Assembly: GCA_945890485.1 (NCBI GenBank)
Contig: CAMDCN010000011.1
Span: 210,688-274,687 of the forward strand
DNA length: 64,000 nucleotides
Direction: 5' to 3'
From: Candidatus Sulfopaludibacter sp. SbA3
GTDB taxonomy: Bacteria; Acidobacteriota; Terriglobia; Bryobacterales; Bryobacteraceae
Part shown: piece after piece, positions 54,521-63,400 of the stretch
Numbering within the stretch: the stretch's first letter is position 1
Layout of the letters: each line of letters begins with the position of its first letter
Notes under the pieces: model-generated
The model's input: only the letters and a program-made list of their open reading frames with translations
What the model was told of the DNA's origin: nothing
The model's database searches: none
Program-made: the position numbers and the translations under genes

Positions 54521-56412
54521 TGCGTGGGTTCGTTTTCCTCGTCGCACTCGTCTGTCACGCCGCTCCGGCGGACCAGGCGCTGGCGCGATGGACAATTTTG
54601 CAGGGTGGCCGCGTCGGCATCGGCGGTCAGGTTTTCACTGACGTGGCCGGCCTCCCGGCCACCGACTACCAACTTGAAATGGTCGACTGGGTCGCCGTCA
54701 ACGCTGTCCCCGAAGACCTGGAACGGATGTCCGGCCTCCGCGCCCTCCGCGAACTGCGCCTGCCCGGCCCGCTCTGGAATCGCAACGCCGATGGCGGCAA
54801 GGACCTCAGCACGCAACTCAAGTTCCTTTCGGCCGTCACTACCCTCGAGAAGCTCTCCTTCTCCGATCACTTCCTCGACCGCATCCGCTTCAAGGACGCT
54901 GGCCTCGACGAGATCAAAGCCCTCACCAATCTGCGCGAACTCGCCCTCCGCCAAGCCGAAGTCAACGGATCTGGTCTCCGCCATTTTCCCAAGCTCCGCA
55001 ATCTTGACCTAACCCTTTGCCCCATCGCCGACCTGTCGCCCCTCAGCCGGATGCCGGACCTTGAACGCCTCTGGGCGGGCGACACATTTGTCACTGACCT
55101 CGCCCCCCTTGCGACGCTCACTCGTCTACAGGATCTCGACCTCCACGGCACCGCCATCACCGACGAGACAATCGCCCATCTTCTCCCCCTCACCGCTCTC
55201 CGCCGTCTCGACCTGCAGGGCACCAACCTGACGGACGCCTCCATCGCTACGCTGGCCCGTCTTCCCAACCTCGAAACGCTCAACCTTTACCGCACGAAGA
55301 TTTCGAACGATGGTTTGGTCCGTCTATCGAAGCTGCCCAAGCTCCGTCAGGTGGATATCCGCTACACCCGGGTTACTTCCACTGGTTTCGATGCCTTCCG
55401 TGCCGTTCTGCCACAAGCCCGCATTCTCTTCGCCGGGGCTCCCTCTCGGCCGCAGGCCGCGCCGCCTGCTGGCGACCTCCGGCAGTGGGTTGCCTCCATT
55501 GGAGGGACCGTCCGCAATGGCTTCGTTTCGTTAAATGGCATCCCGCTTTCTGCGGCGGCCGTGGCTGCACTCGCTCGCTGGCCGGGCCTTCGTTCGCTCG
55601 ACCTCGAAGCCACCGGTATCGGCGACTCCGCGCTCGCCCAACTCGCTGCCCTCTCCTCTCTGGAGGAACTCAACCTCAATCAGAACCCGGTATCGGATTC
55701 TGGAGTCCGCCACTTGGCCGCCCTATCCAACCTTCGCAAACTCTCACTCAACAATACCTACGTCGAGGCTGTCGATCTTCCCGCATGGGCCCAACTCACG
55801 GAGCTCAGCCTCCTCGGCGCCCCCGTCTCCGATCTGGCCAGCCTCACTCGACTCCCTCGCCTTCGCCGGCTCAACCTCGCCGAAACGGATATCACCGGCG
55901 CCTCCGTTCGCACCCTCGCCTCGCTCTCGCTGGAGCACCTCGATCTCTCCGGCTCCGATGTCGATGACCTCGCGCCGTGGCAGGCGTTCACCAATCTCCG
56001 CTGGCTAAGCCTGCGGGATACCCGCATCACGGACAAGAGCGTCAAGCTCCTGGCTCCTCTCGCCCGCCTGGAGTCTCTCGATCTTGCCCGTACTCGCACC
56101 ACCAATGCCGCCGTGCCTGCGCTGGCCAGTCTTCCCGCACTCAAGTCGCTGAACCTCGCCTACGCCGACGTCGACGACTCCGGAATCGCCCTTTTAACGA
56201 AACGAACCCAATGGGAGACGCTCATCCTAGACAGCACGCTGATCACGGACAAGTCGGTCCCGGGTCTGGCCCAACTCGCGAATCTCAAGACCCTGGATCT
56301 TTACCACTCGCTCATCTCCGCTGCCGGCCTCGCCCAGCTCCGGGCGGCGCTTCCGGCGGCTCGCATTGTTTGGGATAAGGAAAGCGGAATGCCCCACCGG
56401 AGGCGCGCATGA
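54520..56412 (+). CDS. Secreted leucine-rich-repeat protein, large (module 4)
   Basis: A 630-residue exported protein with a signal peptide ([17 protein letters not shown]). About 20 leucine-rich repeats of 23-25 residues follow, consensus 'L-x-x-L-x-x-L-x-[LI]-x-x-T-x-[IV]-[ST]-[DN]-x-[SG]-[LV]-x-x-L' (bacterial RNI-like/cysteine-free type). There are two tandem solenoids, each introduced by a similar cap: ILQGGRVGIGGQVF near residue 28 and SIGGTVRNGFVSLNGIPL near residue 325. A Pro/Ala linker (GAPSRPQAAPPAGD) joins them. This two-solenoid layout suggests an internal duplication. No enzymatic domain is present; protein or glycan binding outside the cell is likely. It is coupled to DUF1552 by TGATG and to the next LRR gene by ATGA. 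Confidence 0.9.
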   Translation: MRGFVFLVALVCHAAPADQALARWTILQGGRVGIGGQVFTDVAGLPATDYQLEMVDWVAVNAVPEDLERMSGLRALRELRLPGPLWNRNADGGKDLSTQLKFLSAVTTLEKLSFSDHFLDRIRFKDAGLDEIKALTNLRELALRQAEVNGSGLRHFPKLRNLDLTLCPIADLSPLSRMPDLERLWAGDTFVTDLAPLATLTRLQDLDLHGTAITDETIAHLLPLTALRRLDLQGTNLTDASIATLARLPNLETLNLYRTKISNDGLVRLSKLPKLRQVDIRYTRVTSTGFDAFRAVLPQARILFAGAPSRPQAAPPAGDLRQWVASIGGTVRNGFVSLNGIPLSAAAVAALARWPGLRSLDLEATGIGDSALAQLAALSSLEELNLNQNPVSDSGVRHLAALSNLRKLSLNNTYVEAVDLPAWAQLTELSLLGAPVSDLASLTRLPRLRRLNLAETDITGASVRTLASLSLEHLDLSGSDVDDLAPWQAFTNLRWLSLRDTRITDKSVKLLAPLARLESLDLARTRTTNAAVPALASLPALKSLNLAYADVDDSGIALLTKRTQWETLILDSTLITDKSVPGLAQLANLKTLDLYHSLISAAGLAQLRAALPAARIVWDKESGMPHRRRA

Positions 56413-57320
56413 AACTCCTGCTGCTATTCCTCTTTGCTGATTTCACTGCCACCTGGGTCACTGACGCCGACCTCGACCAAATTGCCCAGCGCCGCGACCT
56501 CCACCGTCTCAGCCTTGCTCAAACCCGCATCACCGACGACGGCCTCGAACGCCTGCGCGACCTGATCGGCGTCCGCGAACTCGATCTCTACTTTGCTGAG
56601 TTCATCACCGACGATGGCTTGGCGGCCCTCGCGGGATGGGACAAGCTCGAACGCCTCAACCTCCGCGGCACCCGGCTGACGAGTCGCGCTTTCGAGACCA
56701 TCGCGAAGCTCTCCTCGCTGAAGCACCTCGATCTGAGCTACTCGCAGATCGACGACTCGAACGTCGAGTTGCTAGCCGACTTGCCACAGTTAGAGTCGCT
56801 ATCCCTCGGCGGCACCCGCATCGGCGTGCAGGCGCTCTCGGCTTTGAGGCTCGTACCTAATCTGAAGCACCTCGACCTCTCCGGCATGCAGCGGGTCGAC
56901 TCCGGTCATTGGGGCCTGTCGTTGACTCCCGCTGTGCTCGAGGAACTCGGTGGGCTGGAAGGCCTTCGAACCCTTCGCCTGAATGGGGCGGTGTTGAGCG
57001 ACCTCGGCGCGGATCGCCCCGGTCTGAAGGAGGAACAACGGCAATCGATCGAGGGAGTCGAGAAGCTCGCCCGCCTGAAGAACCTGGAGCTTCTCGACCT
57101 CAGTCGCACGCCGGTCTCCGTCGCCGGACTTCAGGCGCTGAAGAGCCTGCCCCACTTGCGCGAACTCCGCCTGGCGTATGCCCGCAACATTGACGATTCG
57201 CTTGTACCGCTCCTCAAGGAGTGGCCGCTGGCAACATTGGCTATCGAGGGTACCGCCATCACGCCGGATGGTGTTGAGAAACTCCGGAAAACGAAGCCGT
57301 CGCTTCGGCTACTTCCTTAG
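56409..57320 (+). CDS. Secreted leucine-rich-repeat protein, small (module 4)
   Basis: A 303-residue exported protein with a short signal peptide (MKLLLLFLFADFTA). About 10 repeats of the same type as in the preceding gene follow (LHRLSLAQTRITDDGLERLRDL, LERLNLRGTRLTSRAFETIAKL, LKHLDLSYSQIDDSNVELLADL). One irregular longer repeat (HWGLSLTPAVLEELGGLEG to RPGLKEEQRQSIEGVEKLA) sits near 180-220. It is probably a paralogue of the large LRR gene by tandem duplication. ATGA overlap couples it to that gene. Its stop interlocks with the stop of the convergent gene after it (TTAG). Confidence 0.88.
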   Translation: MKLLLLFLFADFTATWVTDADLDQIAQRRDLHRLSLAQTRITDDGLERLRDLIGVRELDLYFAEFITDDGLAALAGWDKLERLNLRGTRLTSRAFETIAKLSSLKHLDLSYSQIDDSNVELLADLPQLESLSLGGTRIGVQALSALRLVPNLKHLDLSGMQRVDSGHWGLSLTPAVLEELGGLEGLRTLRLNGAVLSDLGADRPGLKEEQRQSIEGVEKLARLKNLELLDLSRTPVSVAGLQALKSLPHLRELRLAYARNIDDSLVPLLKEWPLATLAIEGTAITPDGVEKLRKTKPSLRLLP

Positions 57321-57643
57321 GTCCACGTAATGTTGTGAAAAACGAAGTTCAGTGATCTGGAGACGCCGAACTTGCCTCCTGTCCGCAAGAGACCCGCGGG
57401 AAGGATGGAAATGTCGTGGCCCTTCTCCTGGCCGGGCGGCAGCAATCCAATCAGGACCGCGATGATGCCGCGGGAATTGGAGACTTCGCTCCATCCGGGG
57501 GTGGTCGTCGGCACGACGACCACCACATCGACCCCGGTCGGATACTTGCGCTTCATCTCGGTGAAGTTGAGCGTGACGCTCGGATACTGGGGCCGGAACG
57601 GTTGGTTGGTGACGGAATTGAATAATGAACTGCTGACTGTCAT
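57317..57643 (-). CDS. Small protein of unknown function with a strong ribosome binding site
   Basis: This predicts 108 residues: MTVSSSLFNSVTNQPFRPQYPSV, then LNFTEMKRKYPTGVDVVVVVPTTTPGW, GIIAVLIGLLPPGQEKGHDISILPAGLL and a C-terminal GVSRSLNFVFHNITWT. No signal peptide or clear transmembrane helix. The ATG has a GAGGAG Shine-Dalgarno 7-8 nt upstream, which is unusual among operon-leading genes in this window and supports coding. No domain recognised. It is separated from the sugar isomerase operon by 60 bp, so it is probably transcribed on its own or as that operon's last gene. Confidence 0.65.
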   Translation of the reverse strand: MTVSSSLFNSVTNQPFRPQYPSVTLNFTEMKRKYPTGVDVVVVVPTTTPGWSEVSNSRGIIAVLIGLLPPGQEKGHDISILPAGLLRTGGKFGVSRSLNFVFHNITWT

Positions 57644-57703
57644 GGATGAACTCCTCAATCGAAGAGCGGAAATCCAGCCAAAACTTTCAACAATTGGTCA
57701 GAT

Positions 57704-58627
57704 CTATGCCAGCGCCTCGCGGCAATACTCCAGGCACTTCTTCATTTCCGCCATCACTGTCGTCCCCTCGCCGATGGCGTACTCCAACTCGATGTTCGCG
57801 GGCCACGAGTACTTCTCTTTCTTCATCAACTGCAGCACCTCTTTGATCGGGGTGCTGCCCTTGCCCCACGGCAGGTTGTCCGCTCCATCAACTCCATACC
57901 GCCGGTCCTTCAGATGGAAGCTCGAAATCCGCGCCGCGTTCGCTTTGATGAACGGTATCGGTGACTTGTTGATCGCCGCCGTGAAATGGCCGACGTCGAG
58001 GTTGATGCTGTTGTATTTCGACTGCCCCAGCGCCGTCTCCCAGCTCTGCTCGTTCACCTGCATGTGGTTGTGGTATCCCGCATACACTTTGTGTTTGGCC
58101 GCAAACTCGCCGATCCGCTGCGTCAGCGAGGACTCCTTCGGCAGTTCCATGGTCACGCTCCGGGCGCCCAGCGCCTTCGCCACGTTGAACACGTAGTCGT
58201 ACTCCGCGTCGCCCATCTCCGCCGTTAGCCCCAGTTTCACAATCGCGATGTCTACGCCAGCCGAGTTGTAGAGCTTCCGCAGTTCCTTGTATTTGTCCAT
58301 CGAAACGGACGTCCGCCACTGCGTCCGTTCGTCGGCCAGCTTCTTCATCGCCGCCCGGCGTTCCGGTGTCATCTCCCGTCCCGCGAAGGCCGGTCCTCGC
58401 ATCTGAGGGGCGCCGGCGAAGGACTCCGCCGCGTCTCCCATCAACTCGACCGAACTGATTCCCAGTTCCGTGCAATATCGAAGAAGGTCCGGAGCCGAAC
58501 TCGGCAGGGAGCGGAAGCAATAGGTAATCGCTCCAATCGTCACCCCGCCAAACTTGGAGTTGGGTTTGCCAAAAGCTGTCGCCGCCGCAGCGGCCATCGT
58601 TCCGAATTCGCGTCGTGTCAAAGTCAT
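57704..58627 (-). CDS. Tat-exported sugar phosphate isomerase/epimerase-like protein
   Basis: A 307-residue TIM-barrel protein of the AP endonuclease 2/xylose isomerase-like family. The Tat signal is LTRREFGTMAAAAATAFG at residue 3. Barrel landmarks are GVTIGAITYCFRSLP, CTELGISSVELMGD, VDIAIVKLGLTAEMGDAEYDYVF, GVYAGYHNHMQVNEQ (written VYAGYHNHMQ), INLDVGHFTAAINKSPIPFIKANAARISSFHLKD and LPWGKGSTPIKEVLQLMKKEKYSWPANIELEY. These supply the metal-binding Glu/His/Asp set typical of ketose epimerases. It starts with an ATGA overlap to the upstream enolase-superfamily gene, so the two act in one pathway, probably extracytoplasmic. Confidence 0.9.
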   Translation of the reverse strand: MTLTRREFGTMAAAAATAFGKPNSKFGGVTIGAITYCFRSLPSSAPDLLRYCTELGISSVELMGDAAESFAGAPQMRGPAFAGREMTPERRAAMKKLADERTQWRTSVSMDKYKELRKLYNSAGVDIAIVKLGLTAEMGDAEYDYVFNVAKALGARSVTMELPKESSLTQRIGEFAAKHKVYAGYHNHMQVNEQSWETALGQSKYNSINLDVGHFTAAINKSPIPFIKANAARISSFHLKDRRYGVDGADNLPWGKGSTPIKEVLQLMKKEKYSWPANIELEYAIGEGTTVMAEMKKCLEYCREALA

Positions 58628-59925
58628 CCCCACCAAGTCTCTCCCTTCGCCATGTGCGCGCGCAAGAACCCGTCGTCGATATCGAGGCCCAGCCCCGGCT
58701 TGTCCGGCACGCGGAGGATCCCGCCCTTCACCGCCGGTGGTTCGCCTTTAGTCATCTGCTCCCGCAATCTGCCGGGACGGCCCAGCCAGCTCTCGGAACG
58801 GTAGAAGTTTTGAATCGCCATCGACAGATGCGCCGAGGCATACGTCCGCACCAGCGTCCCTACATTGTGCAGGGCCACTGGAGTCCGCGTGAGCGATGCG
58901 TAATCAGCGATCTTCCGGCACCCCGTCAAACCGCCCGCGAACGAGATGTCCGGATGAACAATCTCGACTGCTTGCGAATCCAGAAACGGCTTGAACTCCC
59001 GGAGTAACTCCAGTTTTTCGCCCGTCAACAGCGGCACCTTGGTCGCCTTGCGTAGCGCCGCCCAGCCTTCGTGATAGTGCGTGTTCAAAGAGTCTTCGAC
59101 AAACGCCACGTTCAAGGGTTCCACCGCCCGCGAGATCGCGATGCCGCTGGGGGTATCGAACTCGCCATGGCACGCCACACCGATGTCGAAGGCCTCGCCG
59201 GCCGCCTCCCGCACGTTCGCGTAGCCCCGGTAAAGTTTCCGCATCTCCTCGCTTGTCACCGTCGGATGAAACGGCCTTTCCACCACGAAGGCCTGATCAA
59301 TATTGAACTTGAAGAAGTTGAAGCCTTCCGGCTGCGCCTTCATCTCGTCTACCCAGGCGCGGCAGGCCCCTTTGTCGTGCATGTCCTTTAGCGCGTCTCC
59401 ATGGGAGTACATCCGGCAGCCATCGCGGAACGGGCCGCCCAGCAGTTTATACACGGGTTGCCCGGTGATCTTTCCAGCCAGATCCCACAAGGCAATGTCG
59501 ATTCCGCTTAGCGTACCGACCAGCGCCATATAGGGATGCTGCAGCGAGGTCATGCGGTAGAAGTGCTTTTCAATGGCCAGCGGATCGGCGCCGATCAGCC
59601 CGGCCGGTCCCCCGGTGTACTTCGCCGCGCCTGGGAACGATCCGCCGGTCAGGTGGTCGATGTGCGTCCGCGCCATCGCAGCGTTTGTTCCGGTCTCGCC
59701 GTAGCCAGCCAGGCCCGCGTCAGTTTCGATTTTGATCAGACATCCGTCGAATTGAAAATCGAGCTGCAGCGCTTTGATAGCCGTGATTTTCACGACGCCC
59801 GCGAACGGCGCCGCGATTGCCGCATACCGGCTCAGCCAGCCGCCCGCAACAGTTCCCAACGCTAAGCGCAGCAGTTGCCGCCGATTCCAATGCGGCCGCC
59901 GATTCCAATGCGATCGTGTGGTCAT
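58624..59925 (-). CDS. Tat-exported enolase-superfamily acid-sugar dehydratase (galactonate dehydratase-like)
   Basis: A 433-residue exported member of the mandelate racemase/enolase superfamily. The Tat-type leader (NRRQLLRLALGTVAGG) is preceded by a duplicated HWNRR element. The capping domain holds VKITAIKALQ and IKIETDAGLAGYGETG. The barrel contains FFKFNID (Lys/Asn pair), IGVACHGEF, AFVEDSL, LLTGEKL, VHPDISFAGGLTGCRKIADYA and VALHNVG. The C-HGE and HPDISFAGG contexts resemble the galactonate/mannonate dehydratase branch. Export of such an enzyme is unusual, since most act in the cytoplasm. TAGGCT (59934-59939) ends 8 nt before the ATG. It is followed by the sugar isomerase gene by ATGA. 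Confidence 0.88.
   Translation of the reverse strand: MTTRSHWNRRPHWNRRQLLRLALGTVAGGWLSRYAAIAAPFAGVVKITAIKALQLDFQFDGCLIKIETDAGLAGYGETGTNAAMARTHIDHLTGGSFPGAAKYTGGPAGLIGADPLAIEKHFYRMTSLQHPYMALVGTLSGIDIALWDLAGKITGQPVYKLLGGPFRDGCRMYSHGDALKDMHDKGACRAWVDEMKAQPEGFNFFKFNIDQAFVVERPFHPTVTSEEMRKLYRGYANVREAAGEAFDIGVACHGEFDTPSGIAISRAVEPLNVAFVEDSLNTHYHEGWAALRKATKVPLLTGEKLELLREFKPFLDSQAVEIVHPDISFAGGLTGCRKIADYASLTRTPVALHNVGTLVRTYASAHLSMAIQNFYRSESWLGRPGRLREQMTKGEPPAVKGGILRVPDKPGLGLDIDDGFLRAHMAKGETWWG
59877..59912. repeat. Perfect 18-bp tandem duplication in the Tat leader
   Basis: Two identical 18-bp units (59877-59894 and 59895-59912) encode, on the minus strand, two copies of the HWNRR element directly before the Tat twin-arginine core. 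The duplication is exactly six codons, so the frame is kept. Confidence 0.9.
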
Positions 59926-60412
59926 GGAGCAGTAGCCTATCACCAAGGACATCGCGGTTGTTTGAGCGATGGTTCCCTGCCAGATACCGGCATCGAAAGT
60001 CAGACCGCCTGGCGTAGTCGCTGGATCGCTTCTCTCGCTCGCTTCTGACCATCCGTTGACTCATCCCAGCGGAAGCCTTAACAGATTGGACGGGCGAATA
60101 TGCCGCCATTCCCGTTTATGCTGCTTGCGTCCTGTCGCGGACGTGGTTGGCCGCCTGCTGCAACGAGGAGGCTCATCTTCACCCGCAGCCCGACGGTTCC
60201 TTGGGCGGAAAGATGGATATGCTCACACGGCTCCACAATCGCGTTCGACAGGCCCTTCGTTGAACGCTCCCCCCGTCCGAGCGAACCGGCGCGCCGGAAA
60301 GCGATAGGCGGCGTTGCCTAACCGGTTTGGGTGGCCGTCTCCGACTGTAAAGAATTGTTATATGATGCTTCTCGACGTTAACGTGTTGTTAACGGAACCA
60401 GGGAGGTCTCTT
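59926..60412. other. Intergenic region between the dehydratase and the TonB receptor
   Basis: About 490 bp with no convincing gene. The open frames here have atypical composition (Arg/Ser/Pro-rich) and no start context. It holds the -10 of the minus-strand dehydratase gene (59934-59939) and, at its right end, the promoter region of the TonB-dependent receptor gene. I see no RNA gene. Confidence 0.6.
60361..60394 (+). promoter_or_regulatory. TonB receptor -10 and HpaI-type inverted repeat
   Basis: TATGAT (60361-60366) is the best -10 candidate. Downstream, CGTTAAC (60376-60382) and GTTAACG (60388-60394) form an inverted repeat with a 5-bp spacer, lying between the predicted transcription start and the GGGAGG Shine-Dalgarno. 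It could be an operator or an mRNA hairpin. No clear -35 is visible. Confidence 0.4.
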
Positions 60413-63400
60413 TTGAAAACAAGCAAAGTTGCTTGGCTGGCGGTGCTAGCTCTATGGCTCACGTCAAGCCTATTTGGACAGTCGTTCACCGGAAGTGTGA
60501 ACGGCAATGTGACCGATGAATCCGGTGCGGGAGTGGCTGCGGCTAAAGTTGTCGTTACCGACCGTGATCGGGGAACCACGTTTCGCACTGTAGCCGACGG
60601 CTCCGGCCGTTTCGTCGTGACCGCGTTGCCCCCGGGCAACTACGCCCTTGTCGTTGAAGCCCCGGGCTTCAAGAAATTCCAGAGCGCCGCCTTTAGCGTC
60701 GCGGTTCAGGAACAGCGCTCCATCATGGCGCAATTGCAGGTTGGCGACGTCACCACCACGGTTGAAGTTCAAGGCTCCGCTGCCTTGGTCAACACGACTA
60801 TTTCGAACTTGGGTCAGGTGATCGACAACAAGTACATTCTGCAACTGCCCAACCTCGCCCGCAATTCGATGAGCTTGGCGTACCTCACGCCCGGCGTTGT
60901 CGGTTCCGGCGGCCGCCGCGGAGACAATAGCACGAACTTCAGCGCTAACGGTTCGCGCAACTCGACCTCGGACGTCCTGGTCGACGGCGCCACCGTTACC
61001 ACCGTCGAACAGAACTCTGGCATTTCGGACTTGAAATTCACGCCCTCGGTTGACGCGGTGCAGGAATTCAAGATGCAGACCAACTTCTTCTCGGCAGAGT
61101 ACGGCCAGACGGGCGGCGCTGTCGTGAACATGGTTACCCGCTCGGGCACCAACAGTTTGCACGGCACGGGCTACTACTTCATGCGCGATGCCAAGCTGAA
61201 CGCCAACGACTGGTTCTCGAACCGCGCCGGCCGCGCCATTCCCGATTTCCACCGCGACCAGTACGGCGGCGTGATCGGCGGACCGGTGATCAAGAACAAG
61301 ACGTTCTTCTTCGGCGCATATGAGTATACGCGCGAACAGAGCCCGACGAGCCAGCAGGCCAGCCTGCCGACGCCGGAACAGATTGCCGGCAACTTCTCGC
61401 AGACGTTCAACGCGTCGGGCCAGTTGATGCAGCTTTATGATCCTTTCAACACGATCACAAATGCGGCCGGCGTGATTACGCGTCAGCCCCTTGCCGGCAA
61501 CATTATCCCTGCTTCGCGCATGAATGCAGTCGCCGTCAAGGCTCTCTCGTTCCTTCCTGCCCCGAATCAACAGGGCGCGGCATTTACGAACGCAAACAAC
61601 TGGTTCAATCAGGGCGTCAACAACAACAACCAGCAACAGATCACCGCTAAAGGCGACCACAACTTCAACCAGAACAACCGCATCAGCGGTCGCTGGAGCA
61701 ATCAGCGGAACAATGGCGTCAACCCCAACCTATTTGGGGATGGAAACCCGGCCTACTTCACTGGCGGCAACAACTCCACCCGGACGCAGTCGATGGTGGG
61801 TGACTTCACCCATGTGGCGAATGCGACGACGCTATTCGTCTTCCGCTATGGATACACCTATTCGAACTTCGGGCGCAATCCGTTTTTCGATACCTTTGAT
61901 CCCACATCGCTTGGGTTTGCTGCCAACGTGAAGGAGAATGCGACCAACCTCGTATTCCCCCGCATGGGCCCGGAAGGTTTCCGTGAGTTCGGTACCGAAG
62001 GCTACTGGATTATGGATCGCCAAGAAGCCGTCCACCACTGGTCGGGTTCGATGACGAAGATGATTGGCGGCCACAATATCAAGGCCGGCGGCGAACGCCG
62101 TTACAACCGCCTTGACTATCTGCAGCCTGGTCATCCGTCGGGCAACTACAGCTTTGCACGCAGTGCAACCTGCGCGGACCGTTTTACCTGCCCCGGCAAC
62201 CAGGGCAACGGTTTGGCGACGATGCTGTTGGGCTGGACCACGGGCAGCAACTACCACATCGAACCGAAGGCGTTTTCCCGCTCGGCCTACTGGGGCTTCT
62301 ACCTCCAGGACGACTGGAAGATCACCAACAAGCTGACCATCAACCTTGGCGTTCGTTACGACTTCGATGTACCGCGTTGGGAAACCCAGAACCGGTATAG
62401 CTATTGGGACCTCGACGCGCAGTCTTCCGTCAAGGCCACCGGCTACGATACTCGTGGGGTGATCAAATTCGTTGACGATAACAATCGCTCGCCTTTCGAC
62501 GCCGACAGAAACAACTGGCAGCCGCGTATCGGTTTCGCCTATGCGCTCAACCCGAAGACCGCCATCCGCTCCGGCTATGGCCTCTTCTACACCCTCTCCC
62601 GCGCCACCGTGTTCGGCCGCCCGGGAACCGGCTTTACCATCAACTCGCCGGCCATCTGGACGCTTGACGGCAATGCCACGCTGAACTCGCAGCTCAACAA
62701 CCCGTTCCCGAACGGAGTGTTGCGGCCCCCCGGTCGTGAACAAGGCGACAACACGCTGATCGGCTTCGGCACCGGCACCATCGTTCGCGACAACAACCGG
62801 AACCCGGAATACCATTCCTGGAACCTCTCCATTCAACGCGAACTGCCAATGCAGTCCGTCCTTGAAATGAATTACACCGGCAGCCGCGGCACCCACCTCT
62901 TCATGCCGATCACGACGTTGTCGCCGCTGGACCCATCCTACTGGTCCCTCGGTCGGACGGCGCTCGCGGCGCAGGTGCCCAACCCGTTCTACGGCCAGAT
63001 CACCGATTCGCGGTCCCCGCTGAGCCAGCCCAACGTCACCCGCGTTCGGACTCTGCGGCCGATGCCGCATTTTGATGGCACCAGCGTCGGCCAGGCCGAA
63101 CCCGCTCGTGGCGATTCGAACTACCACGCCCTCCAGATTAAGTGGGAGAAGCGCTTCAGCAAAGGGCTGACGATGCTCACTCACTACACCTGGTCGAAGA
63201 TGATTGACAACGTTTCGCATAGTTCGGGCAACGTTTCCTGGCTGGGCGGATCCACGTCGCTTCAGAATATTTGGGACCTTCGCGGCGAGCGCTCGCTTTC
63301 CGCGCATGACATCGCCAACCGCGTCGTCATGACTGGTTCCTATGAACTGCCCTTCGGCCACGGCCGCGCCATCGGTTCGAACATGAACCGAGTCTTGAAC

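Noticed and set aside
57372..58196. 274-codon plus-strand frame opposite the sugar isomerase gene
   Set aside because: It is antisense to the isomerase and the 57317-57643 gene and lacks start signals or domain similarity.
59969..60307. 112-codon frame in the intergenic region before the TonB receptor
   Set aside because: Arg/Ser/Pro-rich composition unlike neighbouring genes, no ribosome site or leaderless promoter, and no recognisable motif.
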